DNA of 64,000 bases from Nymphaea colorata. Its lineage: Eukaryota > Streptophyta > Magnoliopsida > Nymphaeales > Nymphaeaceae. Below, piece by piece: positions 21,180-33,625 of the stretch. The position numbers were made by a program, and so were the translations under genes. The notes below the pieces were generated by a model. The model was not told the origin of the DNA. It saw only the letters and a list, made by a program, of their open reading frames with translations, and searched no databases. The stretch's first letter is position 1. Every line of letters begins with the position of its first letter. Location: positions 9,080,417 through 9,144,416 of the forward strand of contig NC_045149.1 in assembly GCF_008831285.2 (NCBI RefSeq), given 5' to 3'.

Positions 21180-22990
21180 CAGAGAGTAGTAAAGTCAGAT
21201 GGAAACCCTGTCTTTTTCCTAAAAAAAATAAAAAACATTAATGAGCTGTAGAACCTTCCATCATTGATTTTTAACCACATCTTGACATAAAATCTTGTTT
21301 CAATTTTTCACTAGGCGCCCCTCAAATTACTTGCTAGGGGAAAATTAATGGTACTTGAATATTGAATTATTTGAGATGTATAAAATAATTGTATAGATGG
21401 TTCCTCCTCTTTTCACACAAAAGTCTAGGCAGAGGCCAATAAGGTAACAGCACACACTTAAGAGCAGCATTATTGCTCAGCATCTAAAGATGCCCAGCAG
21501 TATAACTCTGAAATTTATGGGGTTTCTAAGAGATAAGGACCAAGAACACCATTTTAGCCGCCACTGCAAGAGTCAACCCCCTGCTCTTAATCAAATCCCC
21601 ATGACATAGTACTCCTTTTTCTTTCCCTTTTCCTTTCCTTTTATTTATTTCTGCTTCTCCAACTCCCATATTTTATTTCTCTGCATCTACCAAACTGTAG
21701 ACACATACACGATTGCAGTAGCTGCTACAGAGATCATGTACTTCTCTGTGCCCCTGACGGGTCTCTTTTCCATCTGTTGAGCTCCGCTAATGATCTGTTT
21801 CCATATATAGTTTACTTCACCTCATTAATTTCTTGGTTCCATGGCATCCGATGGGAACTACCACCCATTCGAAGCAACGACTCGACTGCGATTTCATTCA
21901 GTAAAGACATTTTCAGAACCTTTATGAAGATGCTTCCGAACAGGTCCCACCTAACGTTGTTCACACGCGCTCTTGCTTAGCTCATTAAACCACCTCCAGA
22001 AAGTTTTAAGAGGCTTAGTACATATGTACAACTCTCCTTATGGTCCTCCTGGATTTATATACGGCATACGGTAAATAAACCAATCAATAGTGTCTTAGCT
22101 AGGGCCGCGTACGTACCCATCTGGCCCAGTAATTCACTAAACTCATGGAACACAGATTTAGTGGACAGTGATTTTCTCAACGTTATAAGACTTTTTTTTT
22201 TACTAACCCATACCCATCGTTTATTCTGCAAACCACATGCCGATACAAATGCTTCCAGCAGAATGCCCTTTTGGTGTTCCAAATTCACAGTTAGAATGAT
22301 AAGGGACATATGCACCCTTGTGCGTGGAGTGTCCATTGCTTTCAAATCAAAAGTGCCCCTTGTTCCTGCCATTCTTGGGATGTCAGGAACGGATCAACTT
22401 TCAATTCTTAGTTTTGTGATCAACAACAGTAATCAACCGCTCTTTAAGAGAAGACCCATTTAAGACTGTGTGGTGGATCTGGTCCACATGTGTGCTTGTG
22501 TTCTTTATTTGTATATTTGTGCCCCCTAATCATTTAAGTTGGTGCCGCACAATCGTCTTATTATTTATTGGAGAGGTTTAAAATTTTCTGAATTTCTGAC
22601 TCTCAGACCAACTTGGTATCAGTAAAAGAGTTAAAGAGTAGCTGATTGGATAGCATTAATATTGGATAAGACTAAAATTTTCTTGAAAAAAGCTATCAAA
22701 TTTTCATTTTTTTTTTCATGACCAAAGGTTGACATACTAATGCTTGGAAAAGGAGGCCGGAAGTGTGCGTCCTATGCTCCTCCTACCTCGAGGGACTTAG
22801 GCTACACTGAAACTTGATAACCGGTAAGTTGCTTATGCACAGCTCTTTTGGTGTTCAAAAGAGTAGTACCCACAAAAATCAAAAATCAAGAATGAAGAAG
22901 GAAGAACATTTCATCTAACATACTGCTACTACCATGATGCTAATTAAACCAAAAAAAAAAAAACAATGGTACCTGGGTTTTTTAAATGTT
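21180..22990. other. Upstream region of the MYB gene, no other gene seen
   Basis: Includes the probable promoter. Opposed short frames at 22055-22463 have no recognisable domain. No clear transposon ends. (A)n or (T)n runs occur near 22192 and 22951. Confidence 0.45.
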
Positions 22991-23090
22991 TTTGTGACAG
23001 AACTTTTGCCAAGAACAGGGATATACTTAATACTACTATTTTTATGACAGAACTTTTGCCAAGAACAGGGATATACTTAATACGACTGTC
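22991..23090. repeat. Two tandem 50-bp units
   Basis: 22991-23040 and 23041-23090 share TGACAGAACTTTTGCCAAGA then ACAGGGATATACTTAATAC. Differences are few, so the duplication is fairly recent. Confidence 0.9.
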
Positions 23091-23584
23091 CGTTCGTCAG
23101 ATAAAGGAAGTCCACATAAGCAATCTTGGCTTTTGCTTGAACTGCAAAAAAAAAAAAAAAAACAACTGCCAAACACCATAGGAGGACGATCTGGTAATCG
23201 TGTCTAGCATGATCCAGTACTTTTTCACCCAGCAGTTGGCGGGCCCCCGCAATGCTACGTGGTATCCGTCCATACATTTCTTACCGGTGGAGAAGGAACC
23301 AAGTATATGATACTCTGTCCGGTTGTTGAACCTCCCTCCAGCACAGCCTTTGCGCCGGCGGAGGAGCGTTCAACTCAACGCCGGCCAAGACCTTTTCCGT
23401 TCGTGACCGAGAACATAACCGCGGCGGTCAAGAATCCCGGCGAAGCACATGTTGATGAGAGAGCAAACGACAAGTGGCAATTCTAAGAAAGTCAAGTGGA
23501 TTTTAGATCAACGAGAAATTTGTGGGACAAATCATGGAGTCTTACTTTCAGCCCAAATCGAAAAGTTTTTTGTCAACCAATTCA

Positions 23585-23770
23585 GATGTTTCAACGTAAC
23601 ATGAAAGGAAGAAACAAAAACAATTGGGTAGTAGAGAGAGAAAGAGAGATTGCCGGCCAAATGTGAACTTTCCATGTTTCAACATAACATGAAAAGAAAA
23701 AATAAAAAACAATTGGGTAGTAGAGAGAGAGAGGGGGGGGAGAGATTGCCGGCCAGATGTGAATTTTTCC
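23585..23770. repeat. Two tandem units of about 90 bp
   Basis: ATGTTTCAACGTAACATGAA (from about 23586) recurs as ATGTTTCAACATAACATGAA (from about 23673). Both continue with CAATTGGGTAGTAGAGAGAG, a variable (GA)n and GAGATTGCCGGCCA. The units differ in GA-run length. Confidence 0.85.
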
Positions 23771-26110
23771 GGTGGGGTTGGGGGGGCGCTTGCCCATCTC
23801 ATCACATGCAGCATCATGCCTGGCCTTGAGGTAGACCAATTCGTTTGGTGCGTTTGACTTTGGATGTTAGACATTGAATGCCAAGTTTGAAAAAAGCGGC
23901 ACGAGATATAAATGGCGGCCCATTATTTTGCCATCTAGTGACGGTTGCACTCTTTTTAAGTTTTTCATGCCCAAAGCGGTCGTTTTCTTCACTCTCCGAC
24001 CTGCATATTCCCTTAACCTTTTTATATGCACAAGTTTCTTGAGATCTACGAGTCGAACAATTGTGAAAATTATGGAAACTGATTATGAACAGTTCCAATA
24101 ACTTAATCAAACAGAAAATATGTCAATTGATTATGAACTGTTTCAATAGGCTGGTTTATGACATAGCTAGTTAGGCTAGCGGATTCATAAGGGCTTAGTT
24201 GTTTGTTACATTTTTATGGGTGCTATTCCTTTTTTTTTATAAACAGTATAGTTGATTAATGTACCATGAGTTCATTTTAGTGTAACTCTAAATCTTGAGG
24301 ATAAAGAAAAAATAAGAGAGCTTAAACCCTTCTCTGGGCGGTTTTCGCCCACCCGGCTAATAGTTCATGACATGTCACATAGAATTTTTATTTTTCCAAA
24401 AAACGCAAATAACAACTTGAATACAAATTACTTAAATTATAATATCTGACAAAAAAAATATATTAATTAATTGTAATGTCATGAGGTCCTAAGTATGACG
24501 TATTGAGTTTTGTGGGATGTATGGACATGCAGAGGCAGACGATCTTGAGGACCTCATGTCGAATTGGTCCCCTTTCCGACCTCATCTTGAGTCAATGTTC
24601 AACTATTCATGCGCCTACCACTTGTGATTCATCCTGGAGGCCCTTCCCTAATAAATGAGTTGATAGCCGACCCTTCATCTCTAGATGGACGGCTCTAATT
24701 CCATGACATTCTTGCTGATGCATGCAACAGCATGCCACATAAATCGTCGCACGTTGAATGAAAAGACATTTTACTGTTGTTATTGACCGCGTAATCGTTA
24801 AATTTTTACCTTCAATTGGTGAAATGAAATATAATGCCGTTGAAAAAAAAAAACAAAACAAGTTAGCAATTTTTAGATATACGATGTTGGATTCGCGTTT
24901 GGTTCTTAATTGATTGATGTATTCCGATGGTTGGTTTATTTTTTAGATTTAATTATCTAAATCAGTGTCCTTAGAATCGGCCTGATTCGATGAATTCGAA
25001 TAAAAAAGAACTTGATTCGATACACAAGTGGCATCATTTTATCCACTTATTATTATTATTTTTATATTTTATATTTTTTTAATTCATTGGCATTGTTGGA
25101 ATAAGAACGGGACTGCTTTGACGGTGACTTGATAATTTGGCAAATTCCTTAAACGTTTCCACAAAACCAATTGGATTCAAAACAACTGAGTTCAACAACT
25201 CTGACTAGGACTATACTGTGGAATAGGCCAAAAAAAAAGAAACATTTCTTTCTTTTTTTTTTCAAAGATTCGATCCATTTAGTAACACTTCTTGAAAATT
25301 GATAGTTCAAGAAGTCGTTTAGCAACAGTAAAATATTGTTAGTAGTGTCAAAATTTTTTTTTGATGAGGCATTATTAACAAATTTTCAATTGGTTGAGCG
25401 AGTAACCTGAGCTTTATCCCTGTGTTCCATAAATCTAACCAAAAAATAAAGTATACTTATAAAACACTTGTTACAGTATTTCATGAATCTTTTTTTTTTA
25501 TATTAGGTTTACAAAAGTACTATTATAAAACATCTAAATCAACAAAAATTAAAAAAAAAAAAGTGAAATTGATTTGGTACCAAGAAAAACCAAAATAGTT
25601 TTGAAAGAAAAGAAGTCGAACAAGTTTTTCTAACTAAAAACAATTTAAATTTTCAGGAAAAAATAAGAAAATGAGAGTTGAAACGTAAAGGTGACGATAT
25701 TGAAGTCAAATTTGGCCGTATCGGTTGCGAGAAATTCAAAGCCGAGCGTATGTATCATGGGGAGGTGATTATAATGACTACGCACCTAACTGCGACTGTA
25801 AGTGTCCGAGTTCGAGTCGGTGGACGATAAATTGAAAGATTTTAATTTTTTCGCCCTCCGAAAAAAAGGTTTAATAACTCGATCTACAGGGGAAATTAAC
25901 GGCCATTGACCTTTCAAGTTTTTTAAATTGACGAAAGCGAGAGTGCCAAATTAAATAATCAAATCTTTGCTCTCTTCTTTGATAGGTCGCAGATTAGTAC
26001 CATTTCTTATTCACACTCTCTCGCACGTCCATCCAACCACTAGAGAGAGAAAGAGAAAACGCCAGAGATCTCTCCAGTTAGGTCTCATCTCACGCTCCAT
26101 TTGACACGTA
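23771..26110. other. AT-rich intergenic DNA; one tRNA-like patch
   Basis: No gene recognised. Around 25755-25835, GGGGAGGTGATTATAATGAC, then CGCACC and GAGTTCGAGTCGG resemble a tRNA or SINE head, with a fair B box and a poor A box; no cloverleaf is convincing. Around 24950-25030 an AATCGG/GATTCGA-rich piece resembles a fragment of hAT family A. Confidence 0.4.
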
Positions 26111-26254
<144 letters not shown>

Positions 26255-26998
26255 AAATTTGATGGCTGCTTGTTGTTGTATAACTAAATATATGAATGAC
26301 ATAGGTAAATATATTGTAAATCATTTTTTCAACACTACAAAATGTTGTGCATTTGACGGGTAGGAGCTTGTAGGAGGTCAGTTTTCGTTTTGAATCCTTA
26401 ATGCGCCAACTCTTTGTACTATAAAAGATTCATCGGATGCTTTTTCGAGTCTCTAAAAACAAGCATAAACTAGTATAAGGGAAAGAATGGGGGACTTCTG
26501 TCCTCTATTTGAGGAGTAGAATGAATAACTCCTCGTACTCTCCAACATTGTTAGTGTTTTTACTGATGATTTTTAAATATTTTTTTTGGTTCACTATATA
26601 TAAAATGAGGCAGCAGGCTCCCCGTATTTTGAGGCTTTTGATGGAATATATGTTTTTGAAATTATTTTATAAATTTAATTAGTTATTTATACATTTTTAA
26701 ATGTAAGGTGATTACTTATGAATGCATTAAAAGTTGGGTAATTTTCTTTAAATTTCTCATGAAACATTCACGCAGGGGCAGTTCAAAAAAAAAAAAAAAA
26801 GTAAATCGGGAATATATTGCCCTTTTCTTTCCCTTTTAGGAGGGCGTTGTTTTCAAAAAATTTTATATTGTGCATCTTGGCTTCAAGGCCAGCCAGTAAA
26901 TGTCTTTTACCAAATAAAATATGATCATAAACACAACTAGCTATTAAATAGAACTACAAAACTTTAACCACTATGAGGCATAACAAAGGCAAGGATCA
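26255..26998. other. No recognisable feature
   Basis: AT-rich DNA with an A-run at 26787-26801. No gene, RNA or transposon end was found. Confidence 0.45.
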
Positions 26999-26999
26999 C

Positions 27000-27048
<49 letters not shown>
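26999..27048. repeat. (CT)n(TA)n microsatellite
   Basis: A short (CT)n run to 27010 followed by (TA)n to 27048. Confidence 0.95.
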
Positions 27049-27050
<2 letters not shown>

Positions 27051-27860
27051 CAACCGGCCAACATTCATTGCCAGATAGGTTTTTTTACATTTTGTGATGC
27101 TAAAAATGATTGCAAATGGTATGTTATGTGGTAACGGTTCATTGTCCATGGTTTTTAGCAACGAAATGCACCATTCATAAATTGTTTTGTGTAAGCTGGC
27201 AATGATCCTAACGAACAAATTAAAACATTGACATTTTTTTATATGAAGAATACAAAAAAAGGAATAGTTCATATGAAGCCAAATCATAGTGGATGGAAAA
27301 GGAAACGTCGATCCATAACTTGGTCCCAACTTGCTTTCTTACTAAATAATAAATGATGAAACACATGTGCAGCCTCTATAATTAATCGACAAAGAAATAT
27401 ATACAACTTTGAGTTCTTATGGTGGTCCTTACTCAAATTGTAGAGAGGGAAAGAGAGAAAGAGAGAGAAATATTTATTTTTCTAAAGCATAATCTTGCAC
27501 GAACTACGAACGAAGCAAAATCTACTGTAAAATAATCTGCATTATGCAAATTAATCGAGGATCAAGGGAAATAAAATAAACTGATGAACAAGATAATTTA
27601 ATTTCTATATAAAGAAGTCCTTGGAAACCATTAATAAAACTTTATTAGGAGGCCAAGACCTCAAGTTGGTAACCTAACTTAGGTAAGCCGTCTGTTCCAA
27701 TCATTGTCATACGATCTCCTCTCGCTTTTAGCTCTTTGCAGGCGGTTTAATAGGAAAAGAGAGTGAACAAGGAAATACAAAACTCAAATGTAAGATGTTA
27801 ATATTTAAAATTTTCAGAGAACATTCAAACAAAATTTTTAACCATAAATGAGTTAAAAAC
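27049..27860. other. No recognisable feature
   Basis: AT-rich non-coding DNA with a short (GA)-rich tract near 27445-27468. Confidence 0.45.
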
Positions 27861-28038
27861 ACTAGCAGAGCCAGAAATTTTTTCTGGTGGGGGCACTCAT
27901 TCAATACCTATAATTTTTTTAGGGTACTTACATGTATAACAATCAAATATATCAAAACATTAACATATATATTAAACTGATTATGTGAGGCTGGTGTGGG
28001 TAGTTGCCCACACCAGCCACCATGTGGCTACGCTACTA
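27861..28038. repeat. Dispersed repeat family C, copy 2
   Basis: Starts ACTAGCAGAGCCAGAAATTT and ends CCATGTGGCTACGCTACTAG. The reverse complement of the end (CTAGTAGCGTAGCCA) resembles the start, giving short inverted termini. A GGTGTGGGTAGTTGCCCACA near-palindrome is near the right end. It is the cleanest copy in the window. Confidence 0.65.
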
Positions 28039-28170
28039 GTTAAAAACGACAACCAGTAGTCCAGTTCAAATGGGTTTACATTTGTTGGCACCTCAGTGAC
28101 TGTCATGTCAACTATTAATTAGACGCACAATTGCCCAAGTTCCATAAGCACATTTGGTAGTTCCAAAGGT

Positions 28171-28385
28171 CATTGCATAGCTGGCCGTACTGGCAGGGCG
28201 GTAAAAGTCTGATTGTCAGTTTGATTTCATGGGTACTACTCCTCTAGACTGCGAATGGTGAATATACGACATTTAAATTGATAGGTGTTTTGCTTTCCAC
28301 TTAGCTCCTAAAGCAGCCTAAACTCCCAAGTGCATGATAAAAAGGGGAGGAGTTTCGGCCTCTTCTGGGTATCTCTCCTTACATA
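28171..28385 (+). mobile_element. SINE (family S1), copy 1
   Basis: Head CATTGCATAGCTGGCC gives a fair A box. GTCAGTTTGATTTCATGGGT gives a decayed B box. The body (GTACTACTCCTCTAGACTGC, CACTTAGCTCCTAAAGCAGC, GGGGAGGAGTTTCGGCCTC) recurs in copies at 32616, 33417 and 55863. Shared order of these blocks defines the family. Confidence 0.6.
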
Positions 28386-30660
28386 AGGACATCTTCTAAA
28401 GAACATTGTATTATTCGCAAGGGCAGAACTAGGATTTCATTTTTGAGGGATGGGCACCGAACAATCATGCAACGATTTCTAAACCCTCTATCAAACTAGC
28501 TCTCTCCATAGGTCTAGAGGTGACAATAATAGCTACAGTGCTTTATAATCTTATGTGAATGAGCGGACCCAAGCGCAATTTCTCCTTGTAATAAATACAG
28601 AATTTAAAATATGTTCCTCCCCAAGCCACTTCTTGCCAAATCTAAGCAACTTTACCTTATCTTTTATGGCATAAAGAGACCAGTGAAATAGAGATACTTA
28701 TTTTGATCAATGTAAAGCAGAAGTAGAAAATTTTACTTTTAATTGAACTGAAATTCAAATTCATACTGTCGAAATGTGAGCTAGAAATAATGAATGTTTG
28801 GACAATCAGTTCAAGAGTAATTAAGTCACTATTGTATTTATTGCTTAATATTTACATAATATTAACATGTCAAATGAGGTAATCACAGAGCCTTGACTTG
28901 GAAATGAAGTCAAGCAGGTCAAGTTTAGGTTAAGAAGCATAATATCCACAAAAGCTGCACTAGTAATTAAGTAAGCCTAGTGAAAAACTAAGAGTTATCA
29001 TAAGAGGGATTAGGTATTGCTGATAAATTAATACAACATAAGAGAATGAAAAGTTAGGTCAATGTTGATTAAAATTAATCCATGATAAGTAAATTAAGAA
29101 TGGAATTTAACCAAGTTGTATAAATTATTGCCGAAAAATTGACCAACACAAAATCTCTTATATTCTTCCTTCAGAACATGGCCAAGTTGTTTAACAATTG
29201 CACTAATGGAGGTTTTAAAATTAAAATGGTGGCATATATTATCCTCATAAACCTTGGTAATCAGGGTTGGCCTAGGGTTCTTCTCTCAAATGGTAGGCTT
29301 ATTAAGGGGTTTAGTCCTTTTAAAGAGTTATTGCCACTGGGGGAAAAAGAAAACAAAGTGTCTCCAACATGGCATGTTTTTAGACAACTAACTCTTCCTA
29401 TGATTCTCTCTTTTTACAATAGATACTTGTTTCATTGAGAAACTTGTCTATGACGTTTTTTTCGTATTTGAATCTAAATATATGAATATCTCTCTAAAAA
29501 GGCGAATACGTTTAAGTGTATATTTAAATTCAAATCCGGTGTGTTGACATAATAAATTTTTAATTTTTAATCATCGAGCAAATGGTGTGTATGTACATAT
29601 AATACTTAATTCATACCCACTCTTTCTCTCTGTCACTCTTTTAACGTGATATCAATCGGATACAAACTGATGGAATGCTTTCCTCTGCAAGAGAGAGATA
29701 GAGAGAAGGAAGGTCATAACAATTATTTACAAATTGGACTTTTCCTTCTTCTTCAACAGGTAGGCAAAACACTAGCTTGGTGGTTCAAATAAAACGAATT
29801 AGTGGTCATGTAGGGGCTTGAGATTAGAGAAGTGGGTATTTGATTGCCTAAAAAAGGAAATTACTCTTGAGACAACTTCTTAATGGAGGAGGTATGATAA
29901 GTTTGGGTTGAGAGGCACTAATTGGGAAAATCTTAAAACCTGGCAGGCACCAATATAAATACATAAATAAATAAAATTTTGTGAGACCAGGTTCGCAACT
30001 GGCCACACATGCCCACACACCACAAAATAATGTAAATGTTAAAGTTATAGGAGTTCAAAAACCAACATTTTTGCTGCCGCAGAAACTTGTTTAAAATTTT
30101 TTTAAAAAAATTGAAAAATATGAACAGTTTTAATCGAATATGAAGATATCGCCAAAAGATGCTGGTAGAAGTGAATTTGGCTTTCTTGAGAATCTTCATT
30201 GTTTCGAGTTTGTTGACAGAAAGTAACTAGCTCATATATATAATAAAATCATTGGCTGGCGAGTTTGAAGGTATCTGTGTGTGTATGTCATCACTTTTGC
30301 GACGGTATCTAGCGCGCATGGGAAGAGAGATAGATAATACAAGGATTTAGCTGCGAATGGTACGCCGCCGAACCTCCCGTAGCACTGTTTCTAAAATTGT
30401 ACCCTGCGAGTGATATAATCACTCTACCATCTAATCAAGGTTATCTTTTAGAAATAGATAAATGATTGAGAGAAAAACAAGAAAAAAAAATGTGTGAACT
30501 AATCTTAGATGAACAAAAGCTCATCATTTTTTTCTTTTGTTTTTCTTTTAATTGTCTATGGATTGAATAGTTTTACTTAAGTGGCTGGGTGGCTTTACCT
30601 CAAATGGCATCCTGCAATAACAGCAAATAATATTTCTCTTAATTAAAAAAAGAGCAATGA
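28386..30660. other. AT-rich intergenic DNA
   Basis: No gene recognised. At 28424-28460 a GCAGAACTAGGATTTC, TTGAGGGATGGGCACC piece resembles the start of family C. A 99-codon open frame at 29139-29438 (+) has no recognisable domain. The block near 30430-30600 resembles those at 4100-4460. Confidence 0.4.
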
Positions 30661-30664
30661 TAAG

Positions 30665-31040
30665 AGCAAAGAATCTCAGTGGATAGAGAGGCAAGTGCTG
30701 TTTGTCCCCTTGTCCTGGAATCTAAACGCATGCTTCATCCTTTTTCTAATGACCTGATGATGATAGTGATGATGACAATCTGCCTTTGTTAACATATGTC
30801 TAGTACTGCGAAAACAAGTTTGGAGAGAGAGAGAGTCCTTAAAATATTTGAATATGTATTGAAAAAGATAGAGAAAGAGAGAGGTCATAAAATATTTCCA
30901 CTAATATGTACTGAAAAAAAAAGGAGATGTATATGAGAGAGCCAGAGACATTAAAACATAAGATAGGGAAAGAGAGAGATCATAAAATATTTCGACTAAT
31001 ATGTAGTAAAAGAAAAAATGGAGATGTATGTATGTGATAT
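30665..31040. repeat. Dispersed repeat E, copy 2, inverted relative to copy 1
   Basis: CCTTGTCCTGGAATCTAAAC near 30710 is the reverse complement of a block at about 6761. AATATGTACTGAAAAAA and GGAGATGTATATGAGAGAG correspond to the 6560-6640 part. Here the latter block is tandemly doubled (about 30877-30945 and 30970-31036). Confidence 0.6.
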
Positions 31041-31299
31041 ATATATATATATATATTAAAATATTTAATTAGGAAAAGAAAAGGACTCTTTCTGTTACCA
31101 CCTACCTTGACTCTGGGAACGAGGAGTGGGAAGACGAAGTGGGGGCGACTAAGTCAGTAGAAAATTTGCTCGCTTTTCATCTTTAATTAACAATCACATA
31201 ACGTTGGAATAATTGAGGGAAAATTTCGTTAAGAATGGGGGATGCTGAAAATTAACAACAAAAAATGTGCTCCAAATGGGAGTTGGAAGCACTCTTCCT
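31041..31299. other. No recognisable feature
   Basis: Short unassigned stretch beginning within a (TA)n run at 31039-31056. Confidence 0.4.
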
Positions 31300-31319
31300 T
31301 CTTCCTCTCCTTTGTTTTC

Positions 31320-31478
31320 CTTCGGATTAATTTTTTATATTATTTTTATTTAATAATAATATACATATTATTATTAAAAATATATTTTATAGTAAAAAAA
31401 ATTATGTTATATTTAAAACATATTTATATTTTAATTACGTTGGGCTTAGGCTCGGGTTTCAAGATGCCCAGGCCTATT
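31320..31478. mobile_element. Right part of a hAT-type MITE
   Basis: Ends GATGCCCAGGCCTA (31465-31478), the exact inverse of the left terminus of the 62-166 element. It is preceded by GGGCTTAGGCTCGGGTTTC and a long A/T tract. A matching left end was not found, so the copy is truncated or very diverged. Confidence 0.5.
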
Positions 31479-31659
31479 TGGGGTTGTGTGTTCACTACCT
31501 TTCAACTTTTACTCTTTAGGGCTCAAAAGTATGGTGTACATGAAAATTGAAATAAAAACCTTTTTTTTTTTACATACTCTTAGTTCGACCAACTACATTA
31601 TGTCCATTGAAGCACGATAAAAAATGTAATTGAAGAACTTAATTATTACCGACTTTTTA

Positions 31660-31830
31660 AATGGGAAAATGCTCCATTCAAAGAGACGCCTCAACAACCG
31701 GGTTCATTTTTTGATCTATACCCAACTGGATAGCGACCGTTTTCACCTTGTTGAATGGGAAGAAGTTCTTGGTGATAGTGAATTTTTCCACATGTATAGT
31801 CCCAACACCATTAATTAACATCGTCTTTTT
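31660..31830. repeat. Dispersed repeat R, copy 2
   Basis: Inverse of the 4740-4930 block: AATGCTCCATTCAAAGAGAC, GCCTCAACAACCGGGTTC. No coding content. Confidence 0.5.
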
Positions 31831-32239
31831 CAAGGTTGAAGCACAGTAAAAGAATTTAACCGTCATTAAGTAAGGTTGGTAGAGACTGAAGAACTCCTAA
31901 AGATGACTTTTGGTTCTCTGTAATTAAGCACCTTCACAAATAATTGTTATCCTTAACGGAAAGTTTGCTTTTTATTTATTTCTGAGTTCTCTATTATTTA
32001 TTTCTTGTCTTTATTATTGTTATCATTATTGTTATTGTTACTATTCTTTTCTTCATATCAGGAGCGTTGCCTGTGTACAGTTCACCCTGTTGTCGATCTG
32101 ATTCTTCATTTATTCACTCCTTCTACTTGTTTAGATCTCTTGAATTAACCGTTGTTAAAGTTCCGAAAAAATATATGAATTAAAGAAATGAATCATAACA
32201 TATGAAGTGATGTATGTATCTACTGTGTGACATCAATTA

Positions 32240-32244
<5 letters not shown>
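31831..32244. other. No recognisable feature
   Basis: T-rich DNA with TTATTGTTAT-type runs near 32010-32045. No gene seen. Confidence 0.4.

Positions 32245-32316
<72 letters not shown>
32245..32316. repeat. (AT)n microsatellite, about 72 bp
   Basis: Uninterrupted AT dinucleotides. Confidence 0.97.
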
Positions 32317-32318
<2 letters not shown>

Positions 32319-32615
32319 AAGATGATGAGAAAAAGGTTCCGAGTGCTTGAACTTGAAAAACTTTTCCATCTACTATTCCCAAGATGAGACACCTTCCGAG
32401 AATACTATAAATTGTTAAGTCATATGGTCCAAGACTTTCCTCGGTTCATATATTATTGCTTCATACGGCATACTGTATGAATCTTAATTATCATATATAT
32501 AAAAGTCCTCATAGCTTATATATCTATAAATCATGTCTTAATTTGTAAGTTAAAAGCATGGTTTAGACCGACTTGAGTAAATCTGCACAAACCATGGACA
32601 GTAGATATGGTCTTG
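32317..32615. other. No recognisable feature
   Basis: Non-coding, AT-rich. Confidence 0.4.
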
Positions 32616-32810
32616 AGCGGCATAGCATAGTTGGTTTGCCTAAGGGTCGTACTGACAACATGTCGTCAAGTCGATTCTATGAATGCTACTCATCTAAACT
32701 ATAAACGATAGCTGCACCACTCGGGTTAAAGCTAATGAATGAGATTTAAACATGAGAAGGAGGGGTGGACACGGCCTCAGAACCTCTTAAACATGATTAG
32801 TGCAAAAAGA
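32616..32810 (+). mobile_element. SINE (family S1), copy 2
   Basis: GCGGCATAGCATAGTTGGTT gives a good A box. GTCAAGTCGATTCTATGAAT gives a B box. The body has GCTACTCATCTAAACTATAA and GGAGGGGTGGACACGGCCTC, matching other S1 copies. Confidence 0.65.
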
Positions 32811-33416
32811 AAGCTAATGAATGAAGGAAACAACAAGGGTTTTGCATGAGGGAACCAATTAAGGTGTCATGAAAGAGTAGAAGATGCCAAAGTTAGTTCT
32901 AAGAGGCTTTGGAGGATGACGAATGATGACGTTCTACTGGTTTTTAATATAAAACTAGCTCTCTTCACTCCGCGTACGTGCTTTTCTCTTCTGTTTTTCT
33001 TTATAATTGTTATGACAAGGATGCTGGCCCTGGGGAAAAGAGGGAAGAAGAAAAAGAAGGTTGGTAGGCTACCAACCGTTGCCACTTGTCATGTTCAGCC
33101 AAGCGGATCGAGCCAACTTAGTAAATAATCAATATTCCCTTCATTTAAAACCTTGCAATAGTAAATCTAATAATAACTTATCAATTTCGTTGTAGTTTTC
33201 GGTCCTTTTCAAATGCAAATAAGGCGCCACTTTTCTTAGGTTTTTTATAATCAAAAGCTAGGGTTTGCACCAGTTGGGCTGCATTAATTTAATGAGAATA
33301 AAATTCATGAGGAAAACAATATTAAATGAGACATATTTATTGCCATTTGAACATATTATGAATAATTCTGCAAACGCTGTGCAAAGATACGAGTGCATTA
33401 AAGTAATGTTGCCTCA
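32811..33416. other. No recognisable feature
   Basis: Opposed short frames at 32867-33128 have no recognisable domain. Confidence 0.4.
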
Positions 33417-33625
33417 AGGGATATGCTTAGTTGGTTGTGCTGGTGCATGTGAAAAGTTATGTGCATAGTTTGATTTTCATGGGCGCTATGTTTTTGTGTA
33501 TTAAGGTGGTAATGTGTGGTATTCATATTGAAAAAGATATAGTGCTATCATCACTAACGCTAATACAGAACCCCTGAAGCAAGAGGAATGAAAGGGTTTT
33601 CCAGCTTCTTTTCCCAGTGGAAGAA
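33417..33625 (+). mobile_element. SINE (family S1), copy 3, decayed
   Basis: GGATATGCTTAGTTGGTTGT (A-box region) and CATAGTTTGATTTTCATGGG (B-box region), with a body ending AAAGGGTTTTCCAGCTTC in place of the family's GGAGTTTCGGCCTC. More diverged than copies 1 and 2. Confidence 0.5.

Noticed and set aside
25755-25835. tRNA gene
   Set aside because: A B-box-like GAGTTCGAGTC is present, but the D arm and acceptor stem do not pair.
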